From assembly GCF_004340875.1 (NCBI RefSeq), contig NZ_SLXQ01000021.1, forward strand, positions 1-64,000: a DNA stretch of 64,000 nt. Direction: 5' to 3'. Source of the stretch: Tamaricihabitans halophyticus (GTDB lineage Bacteria; Actinomycetota; Actinomycetes; Mycobacteriales; Pseudonocardiaceae). A program made the translations under genes and the position numbers. Positions 51,823 through 60,724 of this stretch are shown here, in pieces. Below the pieces are notes generated by a model. The model was not told the origin of the DNA and ran no database searches. It saw only the letters and a list, made by a program, of their open reading frames with translations. Every line of letters starts with the position of its first letter. The first letter of the stretch is position 1.

Positions 51823-53319
51823 TTAGCCGAACAGGACCTTGCGATTCATCCAGGCAAGGTGCAACGCCGCCGCCGCACCGGGAGAGAGGCGCTTGGACTC
51901 GCTGAGCCATGTCAGGGTGTTCTCCTCGAACGGAAAGGCCCGCGCGGGCATGGAGCCCTCCGAGTTGGTCTCAACGGCGTTGGCGAACAGCGCGTCGTAG
52001 GTGTCCGGGGCGATGACCGCGACGGTGAGGATGTCGCCGGCAAGTGTGAGGGCGTCGAGCGTGACGCCGAGGCAGAACACGCGGATGTGACCGTCGCGCA
52101 GTGCCTCGTCCATGGTGGTGAACGGTTCCAGCTTGTCGTATCGGATCGGCTTACCGGAGCCGTCGTACTCGTCATGGCCCAGCAACTCCTCGGCGTACTC
52201 GCGCTGGATGTTGCGCCAGATCGAGAAGTCGGCCGCGACGGCGGCCGGGATGACGGAGGAGGGCTGGAAGATGCCCGCGGGCAGCAGGTGCGCCATCCCG
52301 CCGCCGCCTGCGACGCTGGCGGAGTCACGCTGGTGAAGGACGACGCTCGGGCTGTCGCCGCCCCTGATGGTCAGGGTGCCGATCGCTCCCATGAGCGGTC
52401 GGCGGCCGAGGTCGAACGGGTCCGCGATCAGCTTGCGGAAGGTCAGCCGTCGCATGGAGGCGCGCGGCATGACGGATTCCCGGTCGCCGTCGATGGCGAG
52501 GTGGTGGGCGGCGAATTCGTGGGCGAGCGCCTCGTTGGTGTCGACCGCGTCGAAGAAACCCATCTGCCCGAAGTGCATGCTCGGCTGGGTCCAGTCGAGT
52601 CCGAGCAAGCGGAAGCACAGCCGGTTCTCGAACAGGCGGGGCGCGGCGAGGTCGCGGATGGCGTCGTGGTAGCTGCGGTATCGGGCGTCGATGGTGGCCA
52701 GCGGGCGAACCGGGCCGCTTTCAGGTTCTTCTCCGGTGATCGTGGGCTCGGTGACCACGGAGTCCAGTGTCAGCGTGATCTCGTCCAGCGGGACGGGCTC
52801 GGCAGGAATCCAGGTGGGCGCGCTGATGACACCTGTGTTCTTCAGTCCTGGCACGCGATGGTCGCGGTACAGCGCCTCGGCGAGCACAGCGAGGTCGCGG
52901 CGATGCTTGCCCAGGGCCGAACGGACCTGGCGCCACTCGTCGTGGTCGCGCTCGACATGCGGTTCGGTCGTTGCGGGCACGGAGGCAAACGTGAGCGGCG
53001 CGGGAAGGGGCTCGGTCTGGTCCTGCTCGGGTCGGATAGAGCGCGGCCTGCGGAAACCGAGTTCGTCGCCCGCACAACCGAAGAACTCGGCGAGCAGTCG
53101 GCGATAGAAGGGCTGTGGCCACACGACTTCACCGCGCTCCCATCGACCGATGGTCTTGCGCGTGATTTGCGGGTGCTTGCCGTACCTGGTGGCGAGGTTG
53201 GTCAACTCGTCGGCCAGGTCCTGCTGGGACAGCCCGCCCCGCTCGCGCAGGGCGATCAGTACGGTGTTCGGTATGCGGGGCTCGTCGGGTGACACAGGAT
53301 CAACGGTAGGGCGTGCCAC
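51823..53319 (-). CDS. XRE-type regulator fused to a Nudix-like C-terminal domain
   Basis: 498 aa. The N-terminal helix-turn-helix (17-75: TVLIALRERGGLSQQDLADELTNL...ITRKTIGRWERGEVVW) is a Cro/C1-type fold. A long middle part follows, and the C-terminal third carries GMAHLLPAGIFQPSS (341-355) and REYAEELLG (373-381), which resembles the REUXEEXGU core of a Nudix box although the first Glu and the spacing are changed. It may bind a nucleotide-like ligand instead of hydrolysing it. It is transcribed away from the cargo operon and is a candidate ligand-sensing repressor of it. Confidence 0.75.
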   Translation of the reverse strand: MARPTVDPVSPDEPRIPNTVLIALRERGGLSQQDLADELTNLATRYGKHPQITRKTIGRWERGEVVWPQPFYRRLLAEFFGCAGDELGFRRPRSIRPEQDQTEPLPAPLTFASVPATTEPHVERDHDEWRQVRSALGKHRRDLAVLAEALYRDHRVPGLKNTGVISAPTWIPAEPVPLDEITLTLDSVVTEPTITGEEPESGPVRPLATIDARYRSYHDAIRDLAAPRLFENRLCFRLLGLDWTQPSMHFGQMGFFDAVDTNEALAHEFAAHHLAIDGDRESVMPRASMRRLTFRKLIADPFDLGRRPLMGAIGTLTIRGGDSPSVVLHQRDSASVAGGGGMAHLLPAGIFQPSSVIPAAVAADFSIWRNIQREYAEELLGHDEYDGSGKPIRYDKLEPFTTMDEALRDGHIRVFCLGVTLDALTLAGDILTVAVIAPDTYDALFANAVETNSEGSMPARAFPFEENTLTWLSESKRLSPGAAAALHLAWMNRKVLFG

Positions 53320-53454
53320 ACCCGCAGATCAGGAATGTCCCCCCAATGTCCCCGATCTGGCCCAACTGTGGGCGCTCGCTGTGGTCGTGTTCGTCCCTGC
53401 TGCCTGGTGAACTCGTAGACGTAGTTACACCACGTCAGCCGGAGGCGACTACCA

Positions 53455-54102
53455 GTGAGTGATCGTATCGACGCCGCTCGGCGACCGACGAGCGCACCTC
53501 TGGTGCCGGGGATTCCGGGACTGGCCTGGGCCGAAACGCGTGCCGCCGCCGTCGACCTGGCGCGGCACGGCTGGCCCGTGCTGCCGGGAACCTACCAGCT
53601 TGCCGAGCACGGGGCCTGGCTGGGCAGGTCCGGCGCGGCAGGGCTGGAACCGGTCGCCGCGCTGTGGCAACTGGCCACGACGACCAACCCGGACGTGGCG
53701 ATGGAGTGGTGGACACGGCGGCCGTATTCGGTGCTGCTGGCGTGCGGAGCCGGGGTCGACGGGGTGGAGGTACCCGCCGTCCACGGGCAACGCGCGCTGG
53801 GGCAGCTCTCGCCAGCCTGGCGCGGTCCGGTCGCCGTCACGCCCTTCGGTTCGTGGTTGTTCTTCGTGCGCAGCGACGATGAAGGGCTGCGTCCTGAGCT
53901 GGCCGCGAACGCACATGCGCAGTTGTACGCGAGCGGGGCGTGGTTGCCCATCCCGCCCACGGCGCGTGATGGCCTGCCGTATCGCTGGCAGGTGCCCCCG
54001 GACACCGTCGGCTGGGCGCTGCCCGCCTCGGCCGAGGTTCAGCGAGTGCTGATCGCGTCGCTGAGCCGTCGAGCCAGTGGCACACGACCCAGCCTCGCCT
54101 GA
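53455..54102 (+). CDS. Stand-alone primase-polymerase (prim-pol) domain, degenerate
   Basis: 215 aa. The bifunctional primase/polymerase N-terminal pattern is visible: AAVDLARHGWPVLPGTY (30-46), the ATTTNPDVAMEWW segment (74-86), YSVLLACGAGVDGVEVP, and PFGSWLFFVRSDD. The normal V(x)DVD catalytic acids appear reduced to VDGVEVP, so polymerase activity is doubtful. Actinobacterial elements often carry this form. It has no helicase partner. GTG 53455 has GGAGG at 53441-53445, 9 nt upstream. Confidence 0.7.
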   Translation: MSDRIDAARRPTSAPLVPGIPGLAWAETRAAAVDLARHGWPVLPGTYQLAEHGAWLGRSGAAGLEPVAALWQLATTTNPDVAMEWWTRRPYSVLLACGAGVDGVEVPAVHGQRALGQLSPAWRGPVAVTPFGSWLFFVRSDDEGLRPELAANAHAQLYASGAWLPIPPTARDGLPYRWQVPPDTVGWALPASAEVQRVLIASLSRRASGTRPSLA

Positions 54103-54109
54103 GTAAGCC

Positions 54110-54152
54110 GCGCCTGCGCCGAGGATGCCCCGACCGCCCTCGGCGCAGGCGC
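54110..54152 (+). terminator. Strong hairpin between the prim-pol gene and the cargo operon
   Basis: A perfect 15-bp stem, GCGCCTGCGCCGAGG (54110-54124) with CCTCGGCGCAGGCGC (54138-54152), has a 13-nt loop and no T-run. It probably ends prim-pol transcription and isolates the operon that starts at 54190. Confidence 0.65.
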
Positions 54153-54189
54153 ACCCACGCCCAAATCGACCGAAGGGGAGGTGCCGATC

Positions 54190-54741
54190 ATGGCCGACAG
54201 CGGTGAACAGGTCACACAGCACGTGACGCGTGTGCGGGAGATCCTGCCGCGATCTGCCTCGATCATCGAGGCGTTCCGCGACGCCAGCAGCAGAGACCAT
54301 CCAGGCCAACTCGTCCTCGACACGGCGAACGAGCTGGCGGCCCAACACGGGCAGCAGTGGCAGGCCGAGGATGTCAGCCGCGCTTCCGGTGCGTCCGCTG
54401 ACGCCATCGCCGAAAGCAAGCGACTCATCGACGACCTCAACTCCAAACGCGTGGCTCTGGTGGAACGGATCGACGAGTGGGTGACGGCCCAGGTCCACAG
54501 CCGCGCGGACGCCTCCCTGCACACCGAGACCCTCGGCTCGGTCGTTGACCGGCTGGCGATCGCGTGGGTCCGTGCGAACAGCCTGATCAACACCAATGAC
54601 GCACGCGATCGAGCCCGCTTGGCTCTGCGGCAGCTCGCCGAGCTGGCCGACGCCTACGACGACCTGATCCGCGACGTCGCCACCGGCCACCGACGGCTCC
54701 CAGCGTGGCGGCCCCTGAAGACCTACCGGAGCGCATCGTGA
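54190..54741 (+). CDS. DUF4254-like protein, first gene of the cargo operon
   Basis: 183 aa, all helical. The core (LAAQHGQQWQAEDVSRASGASADAIAESKRLIDDLNSKRVALVERIDEWV) fits the DUF4254 pattern of an N-terminal helix pair, a 'W-x-x-ED' segment, and 'IDxLNxxRxxxIERIDEW'. The family has no known function but is often next to GT9 glycosyltransferase genes, and a GT9-like gene is three genes downstream. ATG 54190 has AAGGGGAGG at 54172-54180. The stop overlaps the next GTG. Confidence 0.72.
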   Translation: MADSGEQVTQHVTRVREILPRSASIIEAFRDASSRDHPGQLVLDTANELAAQHGQQWQAEDVSRASGASADAIAESKRLIDDLNSKRVALVERIDEWVTAQVHSRADASLHTETLGSVVDRLAIAWVRANSLINTNDARDRARLALRQLAELADAYDDLIRDVATGHRRLPAWRPLKTYRSAS

Positions 54742-56621
54742 CCGCAGAGGCACATCAACACCTGTCGGTGTCGCTCAACGGCGTCGACAACGTCGGCAAG
54801 ACCACGCAACTCGCGTGGCTCCAGCGTGGGATGCCCGACGCCCACCTCGTAGGCACGGTGGACGCCTGGGACTCCCGATGGCGCGAGGTCGCTGCCGGCG
54901 ACTTCGCCCACTGGTGGTTCATCGGCTCCACCACGGCCGAGCACGTCGGACTGATGTTGGGCAGCCACGTCGCCCGCCGCGACGCGAGCGGACCGCTGGC
55001 CCTGGAAGACCGCGGCTTACCCATGCTCCGGGCGACCTGCGCCGCCACCGCCGCGCTCAAGGACGGACTGACCCCGACAAAGGCACTCCGGCTGGTGGAC
55101 CGCCTCGCGGCCGATCTCCCGGCCGCCGCACCTCGGCGCGAAGTCCACGTGCTGTTACGCCGGTCCGGTGACCCCGCGCGGGAAGCGGCCGAGGCGCTAC
55201 GGCGCGAGCCAAGACCAGCCAACGAACGGTACGCCGCCTATCAGCGCACGCTCGCGGAGGTCCTGTCCATCCAGGTCGAACGCGGCGACTACCACGCCGT
55301 GCTCGACCTCGGCGACGCCCCGATCCTGGACGTCCAGCGAACGCTCCGGAGCCACCTGGCTGACGCGGGTGTCAACGTGGAACCGCTGCCGAAGGACGAG
55401 TTGGAACGGCTGTGGGTGCTGGGCGGCATGTCAGAGAGCGGCAAGAGCACGGTCGGCGAACTGTTGCGCGACGAGCACGGCGTGACCAGGTTGAAGATCG
55501 GCTACCTGGTGGAAGTCGCCGCCATGCGGGCTGGAGTCACCGACCCATACGAGCACTGGTCGGAGCGGGAGCAGGCAGAGCGGCTTACCGAGGAAATTCT
55601 GCGGTTCGCCGAGACGACCAAAGCACGCACGATCAGCCTGGAAAGCGCCCACCGCTTCGAGGCGACCGCGCACCTGAAACGGGTCTGGGGTGACCGCTGC
55701 CAGGTCGTGTACGTCGATGCGGACACGACCGTCCGGGCGAGTCGCGCAGTGGAGAGCGAGTCCCGGTTGCGTGGCCGCGACGCGACCAAGCGCGAACGCG
55801 GCGCAGACCGGATCGCCGAGATCGCCGATCACCGCATCGACAACTCCGGGTCGCTGGGTGCACTCAAGCTCGCCGTCAGCCGAATCACGTCGACCGTGGA
55901 CCTGCCCAGGGTGACGCTCTACGCGAGTGGGCCGGTAACCCAGAGCGGATGGTTGGGACAGGCCACCGACCACGTGTGCGACGAGCAGGTCGCGCTCGTG
56001 CTCGCAACCGGCAGCACGGGGACCACGAGCTGGCGGGACGGATGGAGCGATCTTGACCTGCTCGTGGTTCGTGACACCGCCCCCGCCGCATGGTTGCGGG
56101 ACGTGACGGGCACCCTTCCCGCTCCCGACGGGATCAAGGTCGGCCTCAGCGTCTTCACCACCGCCGACATCGACGCGCTGCGGGTGCCACCGCGCGTCGT
56201 GCAGTCGCTGCGTCGCGCCGCCCAGGGGATCGGCGTGCTCTACCGGCGAGCGGGCCAGCTGCTGCCGGTGCCGGCCGCCGCACACGGCGATCGCACCAGC
56301 CGTGGCGAGCTGGGACTCGTGCTGATGACCACCCGCCGCCTCCTCGCCGCCGATCAGCCGGACGTGCGCGCCGTGCACAAGCACCTGGTGCTGCTCGCCA
56401 AGATCGTGCTGCGCGCTGACGGCCACGACCTCCACGACGCCGATGACGTGCTCACCGCGTTCCGCGAGTGTCACCCCGCCGCCGAATGCGCACCGCCTGA
56501 GCTATCTGACCTTATCCGTCGCCCCAGCGATCCGGTCCTGCGCGGACAACTCGTTGACGCGACGGACCGACTGTTGACCTACCTCGACCGACTCGACCAC
56601 ACCGTGAGGACCAGCGAATGA
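54738..56621 (+). CDS. Three-domain kinase-kinase-nucleotidyltransferase fusion
   Basis: 627 aa. Domain 1 (1-210): thymidylate-kinase-like P-loop GVDNVGKTTQ (15-24) and a lid-like region (ALEDRGLPMLRATCAA). Domain 2 (about 222-390): a second P-loop, GGMSESGKST (229-238), with a dephospho-CoA/adenylate-kinase-like end (SRLRGRDATKRERGADRIAEIADHRIDNSGSLGALK). Domain 3 (about 395-627): a pol-beta-type nucleotidyltransferase, GSTGTTSW...WSDLDLLVV (near 425-440), and a helical tail. The fusion would phosphorylate a nucleotide-like compound and transfer a nucleotidyl group. GTG 54738 overlaps the DUF4254 stop. I know no characterised protein with this architecture. Confidence 0.78.
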   Translation: MTAEAHQHLSVSLNGVDNVGKTTQLAWLQRGMPDAHLVGTVDAWDSRWREVAAGDFAHWWFIGSTTAEHVGLMLGSHVARRDASGPLALEDRGLPMLRATCAATAALKDGLTPTKALRLVDRLAADLPAAAPRREVHVLLRRSGDPAREAAEALRREPRPANERYAAYQRTLAEVLSIQVERGDYHAVLDLGDAPILDVQRTLRSHLADAGVNVEPLPKDELERLWVLGGMSESGKSTVGELLRDEHGVTRLKIGYLVEVAAMRAGVTDPYEHWSEREQAERLTEEILRFAETTKARTISLESAHRFEATAHLKRVWGDRCQVVYVDADTTVRASRAVESESRLRGRDATKRERGADRIAEIADHRIDNSGSLGALKLAVSRITSTVDLPRVTLYASGPVTQSGWLGQATDHVCDEQVALVLATGSTGTTSWRDGWSDLDLLVVRDTAPAAWLRDVTGTLPAPDGIKVGLSVFTTADIDALRVPPRVVQSLRRAAQGIGVLYRRAGQLLPVPAAAHGDRTSRGELGLVLMTTRRLLAADQPDVRAVHKHLVLLAKIVLRADGHDLHDADDVLTAFRECHPAAECAPPELSDLIRRPSDPVLRGQLVDATDRLLTYLDRLDHTVRTSE

Positions 56622-57175
56622 CCACCGTTCCCGAAGACCTCGCCTACCAGGCCCGGCGCATTCGCCGTCTCGGCGTGCCCCCGCAGACTCGGGATGTCCG
56701 GATCGTCCACGAGCTGGACGGCATCCTCGACCAGGTCCACCCCGCGACATTGCTGCGGACCGGTAGCGCGCTGTGGGAGGCGTGGTCGCGCCACCCGGAG
56801 TTCACGGCCCCGGACGTGCTGCTCGGATTGGACGCGGGCGGCATCCTGCCCACCGTCGCCGTCGCACTGGCCAGCGACCTGCCGTACCGCCTGGCCTGGA
56901 AGCTCGACCTCGACCTGCCCGCCAAGCGGCGCTTCACCGAACCCCATGCCCGCCGCACCGAGGTCTTCACCTACGGCGACCTCGCGGGAACCCGCGTGCT
57001 CATCGTCGATGACGAGATCACCACCGGGAACACGCTGGCCAACCTGGTCTCGGTGCTCCGCGACTCGGCCGTGGAGGTGACCGGCATCGCGTGCTTGATC
57101 GAGGACACCACCGGCAACGCCCGTCCGCTGCTGGAATCGCTGGGAGTACCGCTGTGCACCCTCACACGACTGTGA
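56618..57175 (+). CDS. Type I phosphoribosyltransferase
   Basis: 185 aa. The PRPP-binding motif VLIVDDEITTGNT (about 126-138) is intact and a hood strand DVLLGLDAGGILPTVAVAL precedes it. It would join a base, or a base-like ring, to PRPP. Specificity cannot be read from the sequence. ATG 56618 overlaps the upstream stop (ATGA), and the stop overlaps the next GTG. Confidence 0.85.
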   Translation: MTTVPEDLAYQARRIRRLGVPPQTRDVRIVHELDGILDQVHPATLLRTGSALWEAWSRHPEFTAPDVLLGLDAGGILPTVAVALASDLPYRLAWKLDLDLPAKRRFTEPHARRTEVFTYGDLAGTRVLIVDDEITTGNTLANLVSVLRDSAVEVTGIACLIEDTTGNARPLLESLGVPLCTLTRL

Positions 57176-58239
57176 GTCCGTGGACGATCGAGCCGGTAAC
57201 GCTGCAACGCGGTGGACCGGTCGTCGTCCCCCGCCAGCACGCACCCCTGGCCCGCGCGCTGCCCTTCCGGCGCGCGGGCGGGGAGCTCCCGTCCTACACC
57301 AGTGGGGCGGACGTGATCGGCGAGCGCGGCTGGTCGGTGGTCCTCGGTGACCGTGGCCTCGGTGATGTCCTGCTCGCGTTCGGACTCGTTCAGGCCCTCG
57401 CCGACGGGACGGATCGTGACGCCGAACTTCACTACGAGGGACCACGTCCACGGCTGATGCAACGCTGCCGGCTGCCTCTGCGCACGAGCCTCACCGAAGG
57501 CCCGCACGCCGTTAGCACCAGGCACGGCAAGGGATTCACCTTCCACGCGATCCCCGAACGCCCCCAGGCGTGGCTGGACATCCTGGACGACGAACTCGTG
57601 GAGGTCCACGCCGCTCTGCCGATGCGGTACTACCTCGCCGCGGAACAGGCCCTCGGCGTCCGGCTCCCTGCCGACCGCGCGCCGCTTCCGACCTTCAGAT
57701 CGAGCGAGCAGGCACGACCGTTCCACGTCGTGTTCGTCTCGGCGACCAGTTGGCCAAGCCGGAAGGACTACGGCGCAAGCGGTTTCGCCCGCATCGCGGC
57801 TGTCCTCGCCCAGCGCTTCCCGGCACCGTGGACGTTCACCCTGATCACCAGTAGCGATGCCGAGCCGATGACGTTCGACGGCATCGAGGTTCTGGCCGGG
57901 CTGGATGCCGTGGACTGCCTGGACGTGTTCGCATCGGCCGAGGTCGTGATCGGCAACGACACGGGCCTGACCCATCTGGCCGCGCTCACCGAACGCCCGG
58001 ACGGAACCGGCCCGCACGCCATCGGGCTCTACGGTCGCCACGCCCACACCAAGTGGACCACCGGGACCGCACGTCACCATGCCGTCGCCACCACGTTCTC
58101 CCAGATGCTGGCCGTCGCCGACCGCTGCCCTGTGCGCGACCACCTGGATGACGCGCTGTGGTCACAGTCGGCGAGTCTCGCCGACATCCCGGCCGAGATC
58201 ATCGCCGAGTTCGCAAGCGACCTCGCCGGTTGGTGGTGA
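57172..58239 (+). CDS. GT9-like (heptosyltransferase-fold) glycosyltransferase
   Basis: 355 aa GT-B fold. The N-terminal domain has WSVVLGDRGLGDVLLAFGLVQAL, matching the Gly-Asp-x-Leu start of GT9 enzymes, and the C-terminal domain has VIGNDTGLTHLAAL, the nucleotide-sugar-binding D-x-G-x-x-H-L motif. Family members use ADP-heptose. This organism lacks LPS, so the substrate must differ. GTG 57172 makes a GTGA overlap; GTG 57154 is an alternative. Confidence 0.75.
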   Translation: MSPWTIEPVTLQRGGPVVVPRQHAPLARALPFRRAGGELPSYTSGADVIGERGWSVVLGDRGLGDVLLAFGLVQALADGTDRDAELHYEGPRPRLMQRCRLPLRTSLTEGPHAVSTRHGKGFTFHAIPERPQAWLDILDDELVEVHAALPMRYYLAAEQALGVRLPADRAPLPTFRSSEQARPFHVVFVSATSWPSRKDYGASGFARIAAVLAQRFPAPWTFTLITSSDAEPMTFDGIEVLAGLDAVDCLDVFASAEVVIGNDTGLTHLAALTERPDGTGPHAIGLYGRHAHTKWTTGTARHHAVATTFSQMLAVADRCPVRDHLDDALWSQSASLADIPAEIIAEFASDLAGWW

Positions 58240-58245
58240 CTGCTC

Positions 58246-59382
58246 ATGCTGAGGATCACCAACCACCGACGCTTCACGGCCAACCACACCTGGCACGTTG
58301 ACTGGGCCGGAAACGCGCTGTTCGTCAAGGCCAACCCGAACCACGACGAGGGCCGCGCCGAATGCATTGGACACGCCCGCATCCGCGAGTTCTACCCCGT
58401 ACCGAGGCTGCGGGGCATGCGACGGGTGGCCCACTGGACAGTGCTCGCCTACGACCGGTGGCCGCACCTCGACCACGACAGCGGCCTGCTGCTCGACGAG
58501 ATCACCCACGCCGACCTCACGGCCGACATGGCGCGACTCAATACCTGCCTGACCGCCGTGTTCCGCCACTACCAGCACGTCATCGGCAACACCCTTCGAC
58601 CCACGACCAACGGGGAGACGATCAGCAAGCTCTACGGCGACCGCGCCGCTCCCGACGGCCGTCTCGACCAGTACTACAGGCCCAACGCACCGTGGCCGAT
58701 CACCAATGGAACCCGGAGAGTCCGCCCACAGGATCTGGCAGACCTGCGACTGGTCGTCAAGGGCCGCGAGCACGCCGTTGACTTCGCCGAGCTGATGACC
58801 AGGCTGCGGGTCTACTTCGCCCGCCACAGCCCGGTCTGGGCGGCCATCACCCAGGGCGATCCCACCGACATCAACATCGGCTGGTCGCCGGCAGGCGGAC
58901 CGGTGTGGTTCGACTACGACACCGGAGGACTCAACTCGCTACCCGGCGAGTTCGCATGTTTCCTGCTCTACCAACGCCTCCACGGCGCGTGGCTCACCCC
59001 GCACTACAACCGCGCCGCGTTCGGCGATCACCCCTCTGCACTCGCCCCGGCGACCCTCGCCGAGCCCGTCGTCCACGTCGAGCACACTCGCTCGGCGCTG
59101 GTGATCGACTATCGGCACACGCCCAGCCTGGCCCGCCGACATGTCCTGCGCCGCTACCTCGACGAGATCATCCGGCCCATCGCCCGCCATCTCGGCATCG
59201 ACGACCTGATGGCGTGGATGCGCCCCTACCTGGTCATGCGGCTGCTCGCCGTCTACGACCTCGCCGACCTCGAACCCCACGACGCCGCGCTGTCGCTGGC
59301 CCTACTCGCCCAAGCACTGGACCCGGACACCACGCTGCCGGACTTCCTCGCCCTCACACCATCAGATGCGGAGGTCAACTGA
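58246..59382 (+). CDS. Aminoglycoside-phosphotransferase-fold protein with altered catalytic loop
   Basis: 378 aa. The kinase-like fold of APH/choline kinases is suggested by the N-terminal LFVKANPNHDEGRAE (ATP Lys), the catalytic-loop equivalent ITQGDPTDINIGW and the metal-binding VWFDYDTGG. The usual HGDxxxxN has Gln for His, while the catalytic Asp and the Asn remain, so activity is possible. It would phosphorylate a small alcohol or sugar. It starts 6 nt after the GT9-like gene. Confidence 0.72.
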   Translation: MLRITNHRRFTANHTWHVDWAGNALFVKANPNHDEGRAECIGHARIREFYPVPRLRGMRRVAHWTVLAYDRWPHLDHDSGLLLDEITHADLTADMARLNTCLTAVFRHYQHVIGNTLRPTTNGETISKLYGDRAAPDGRLDQYYRPNAPWPITNGTRRVRPQDLADLRLVVKGREHAVDFAELMTRLRVYFARHSPVWAAITQGDPTDINIGWSPAGGPVWFDYDTGGLNSLPGEFACFLLYQRLHGAWLTPHYNRAAFGDHPSALAPATLAEPVVHVEHTRSALVIDYRHTPSLARRHVLRRYLDEIIRPIARHLGIDDLMAWMRPYLVMRLLAVYDLADLEPHDAALSLALLAQALDPDTTLPDFLALTPSDAEVN

Positions 59383-59384
59383 CC

Positions 59385-60131
59385 GTGGCTCGTCCCGTCG
59401 CCATTGTCACCGGAGCCGGTTCCGGCATCGGCGCGGCCATCGCTGCGCGCCTCGCCGACCGCTACGACCTCATTCTCACCCACCTCCACGACGACCCGGA
59501 TCTGCACAACGTGCTCGCCACCGTCGAACAACGCGGCGCTGCGACAGCGGCGATCACGGGCGATCTCACCGACCCGATGACGATCGACACGCTCGCACAC
59601 GAAGTCGAGCACGCCGCCGATCGGCTCGACATCCTCGTGTCCAACGCCGGCGTCTATCCGCGCATCCCCTGGACCAGCCTCGACCTGGACACCTTCCGCG
59701 AGCAGATCGAGGTCAATCTGGTCACTCACGCGGCGTGTGCCCAGCTCGTCACGCCGCCCCTGACGACGCGCGGCCACGGCCGCATCATCACCGTGTCATC
59801 GGTGCTCACCCAGCTCGGCCGCGTCGACCTCGCTGCTTACATCGCGGCCAAGAGCGGTCTGGAAGGACTCGTGCGTGCCCTGGCCCGAGAACTCGGACCA
59901 CACGGCGTCACCGTCAACTGCGTCCGCGCGGGCTCCATCGAAGTACCCGCCGAACACGCCGTCGTCCCCGACCACGACGCGATGATCGCCCGACAACTCG
60001 ACCGACAATGTGTCAAGCGCCGGGGGCACCCTGACGACATCGCCGCCGCCGTCGACTTCCTCGCCTCCCGCGACGCGGGGTTCATCACCGGCCAGTGCCT
60101 CACCATCGACGGGGGCTGGTGCATGACATGA
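59385..60131 (+). CDS. Short-chain dehydrogenase/reductase of the cargo operon
   Basis: 248 aa. NAD(P)-binding GAGSGIG (9-15), SNAG, catalytic Ser in VSSVLTQLG and Y-x-A-A-K (YIAAKSGLEG), then a short end GQCLTIDGGWCMT. It would oxidise or reduce a sugar or alcohol. GTG 59385 follows GGAGG at 59370-59374; the frame extends far upstream through the APH-like gene and was not used. The stop overlaps the next ATG. Confidence 0.85.
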   Translation: MARPVAIVTGAGSGIGAAIAARLADRYDLILTHLHDDPDLHNVLATVEQRGAATAAITGDLTDPMTIDTLAHEVEHAADRLDILVSNAGVYPRIPWTSLDLDTFREQIEVNLVTHAACAQLVTPPLTTRGHGRIITVSSVLTQLGRVDLAAYIAAKSGLEGLVRALARELGPHGVTVNCVRAGSIEVPAEHAVVPDHDAMIARQLDRQCVKRRGHPDDIAAAVDFLASRDAGFITGQCLTIDGGWCMT

Positions 60132-60724
60132 CCCCCGCCGCGCTCTGGATGCGCCACGGCACCTGCGACGACGGGCTGTGCCGCCCCGGCGCCCACGCCC
60201 GTCCCGGTAGCCCACTCACCATCGCCGGCATAGTCGAAGCCGAGCTGACCACCCGCGAGCTGCACCAGCACCGCTGGCAACCAGCGCTCATCGTGTCCAG
60301 CCCACTGCGGCGCGCCCGACAAACCGCCGCCATCGCCGCCAGCGCGCTGGACACCCGAATCGCCGAACCGATCAGCGCGTTCGCCGAATGGCGAGCCCCG
60401 CACTGCGTCCTGGGCCTCGCCCCCAACCAGTACCCACCCGACTACACCACTTGGCGGCAACAGCGCGCCGACAACCCGGACAGCGCCCTGCCCGGAGGGG
60501 AAAGCCTCCGCGCGTTCACCGAACGCGCACTCGAAGCCGCAACCATCGCCGGTGACCTCGCAACCGAGCACGGCCCCGTCCTGATCGTGTCCCACCGGCT
60601 GCTCATCGGCGCCGTCGCCGCCCTGCACCACGGCTACCGCCACCCCGCCGACATCTTCGGCTACGCCAGCGACTTCCGCCTCGCCCCCGCCCAGCTATGG
60701 GCACCACCCAGGGAGACCACGTGA
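60128..60724 (+). CDS. Histidine phosphatase (phosphoglycerate-mutase-like)
   Basis: 198 aa. The catalytic RHG is at LWMRHGTCDDG (His10), the second Arg in SSPLRRARQTA, acid in FAEWRAP, and the second His in VLIVSHRLLIGA. It should remove a phosphate from a small molecule. ATG 60128 overlaps the SDR stop (ATGA), and its own stop overlaps the next GTG (GTGA). Confidence 0.85.
   Translation: MTPAALWMRHGTCDDGLCRPGAHARPGSPLTIAGIVEAELTTRELHQHRWQPALIVSSPLRRARQTAAIAASALDTRIAEPISAFAEWRAPHCVLGLAPNQYPPDYTTWRQQRADNPDSALPGGESLRAFTERALEAATIAGDLATEHGPVLIVSHRLLIGAVAALHHGYRHPADIFGYASDFRLAPAQLWAPPRETT

Noticed and set aside
51757-53292. Plus-strand frame of 511 codons
   Set aside because: Antisense to the XRE-Nudix-like regulator, and low-complexity.
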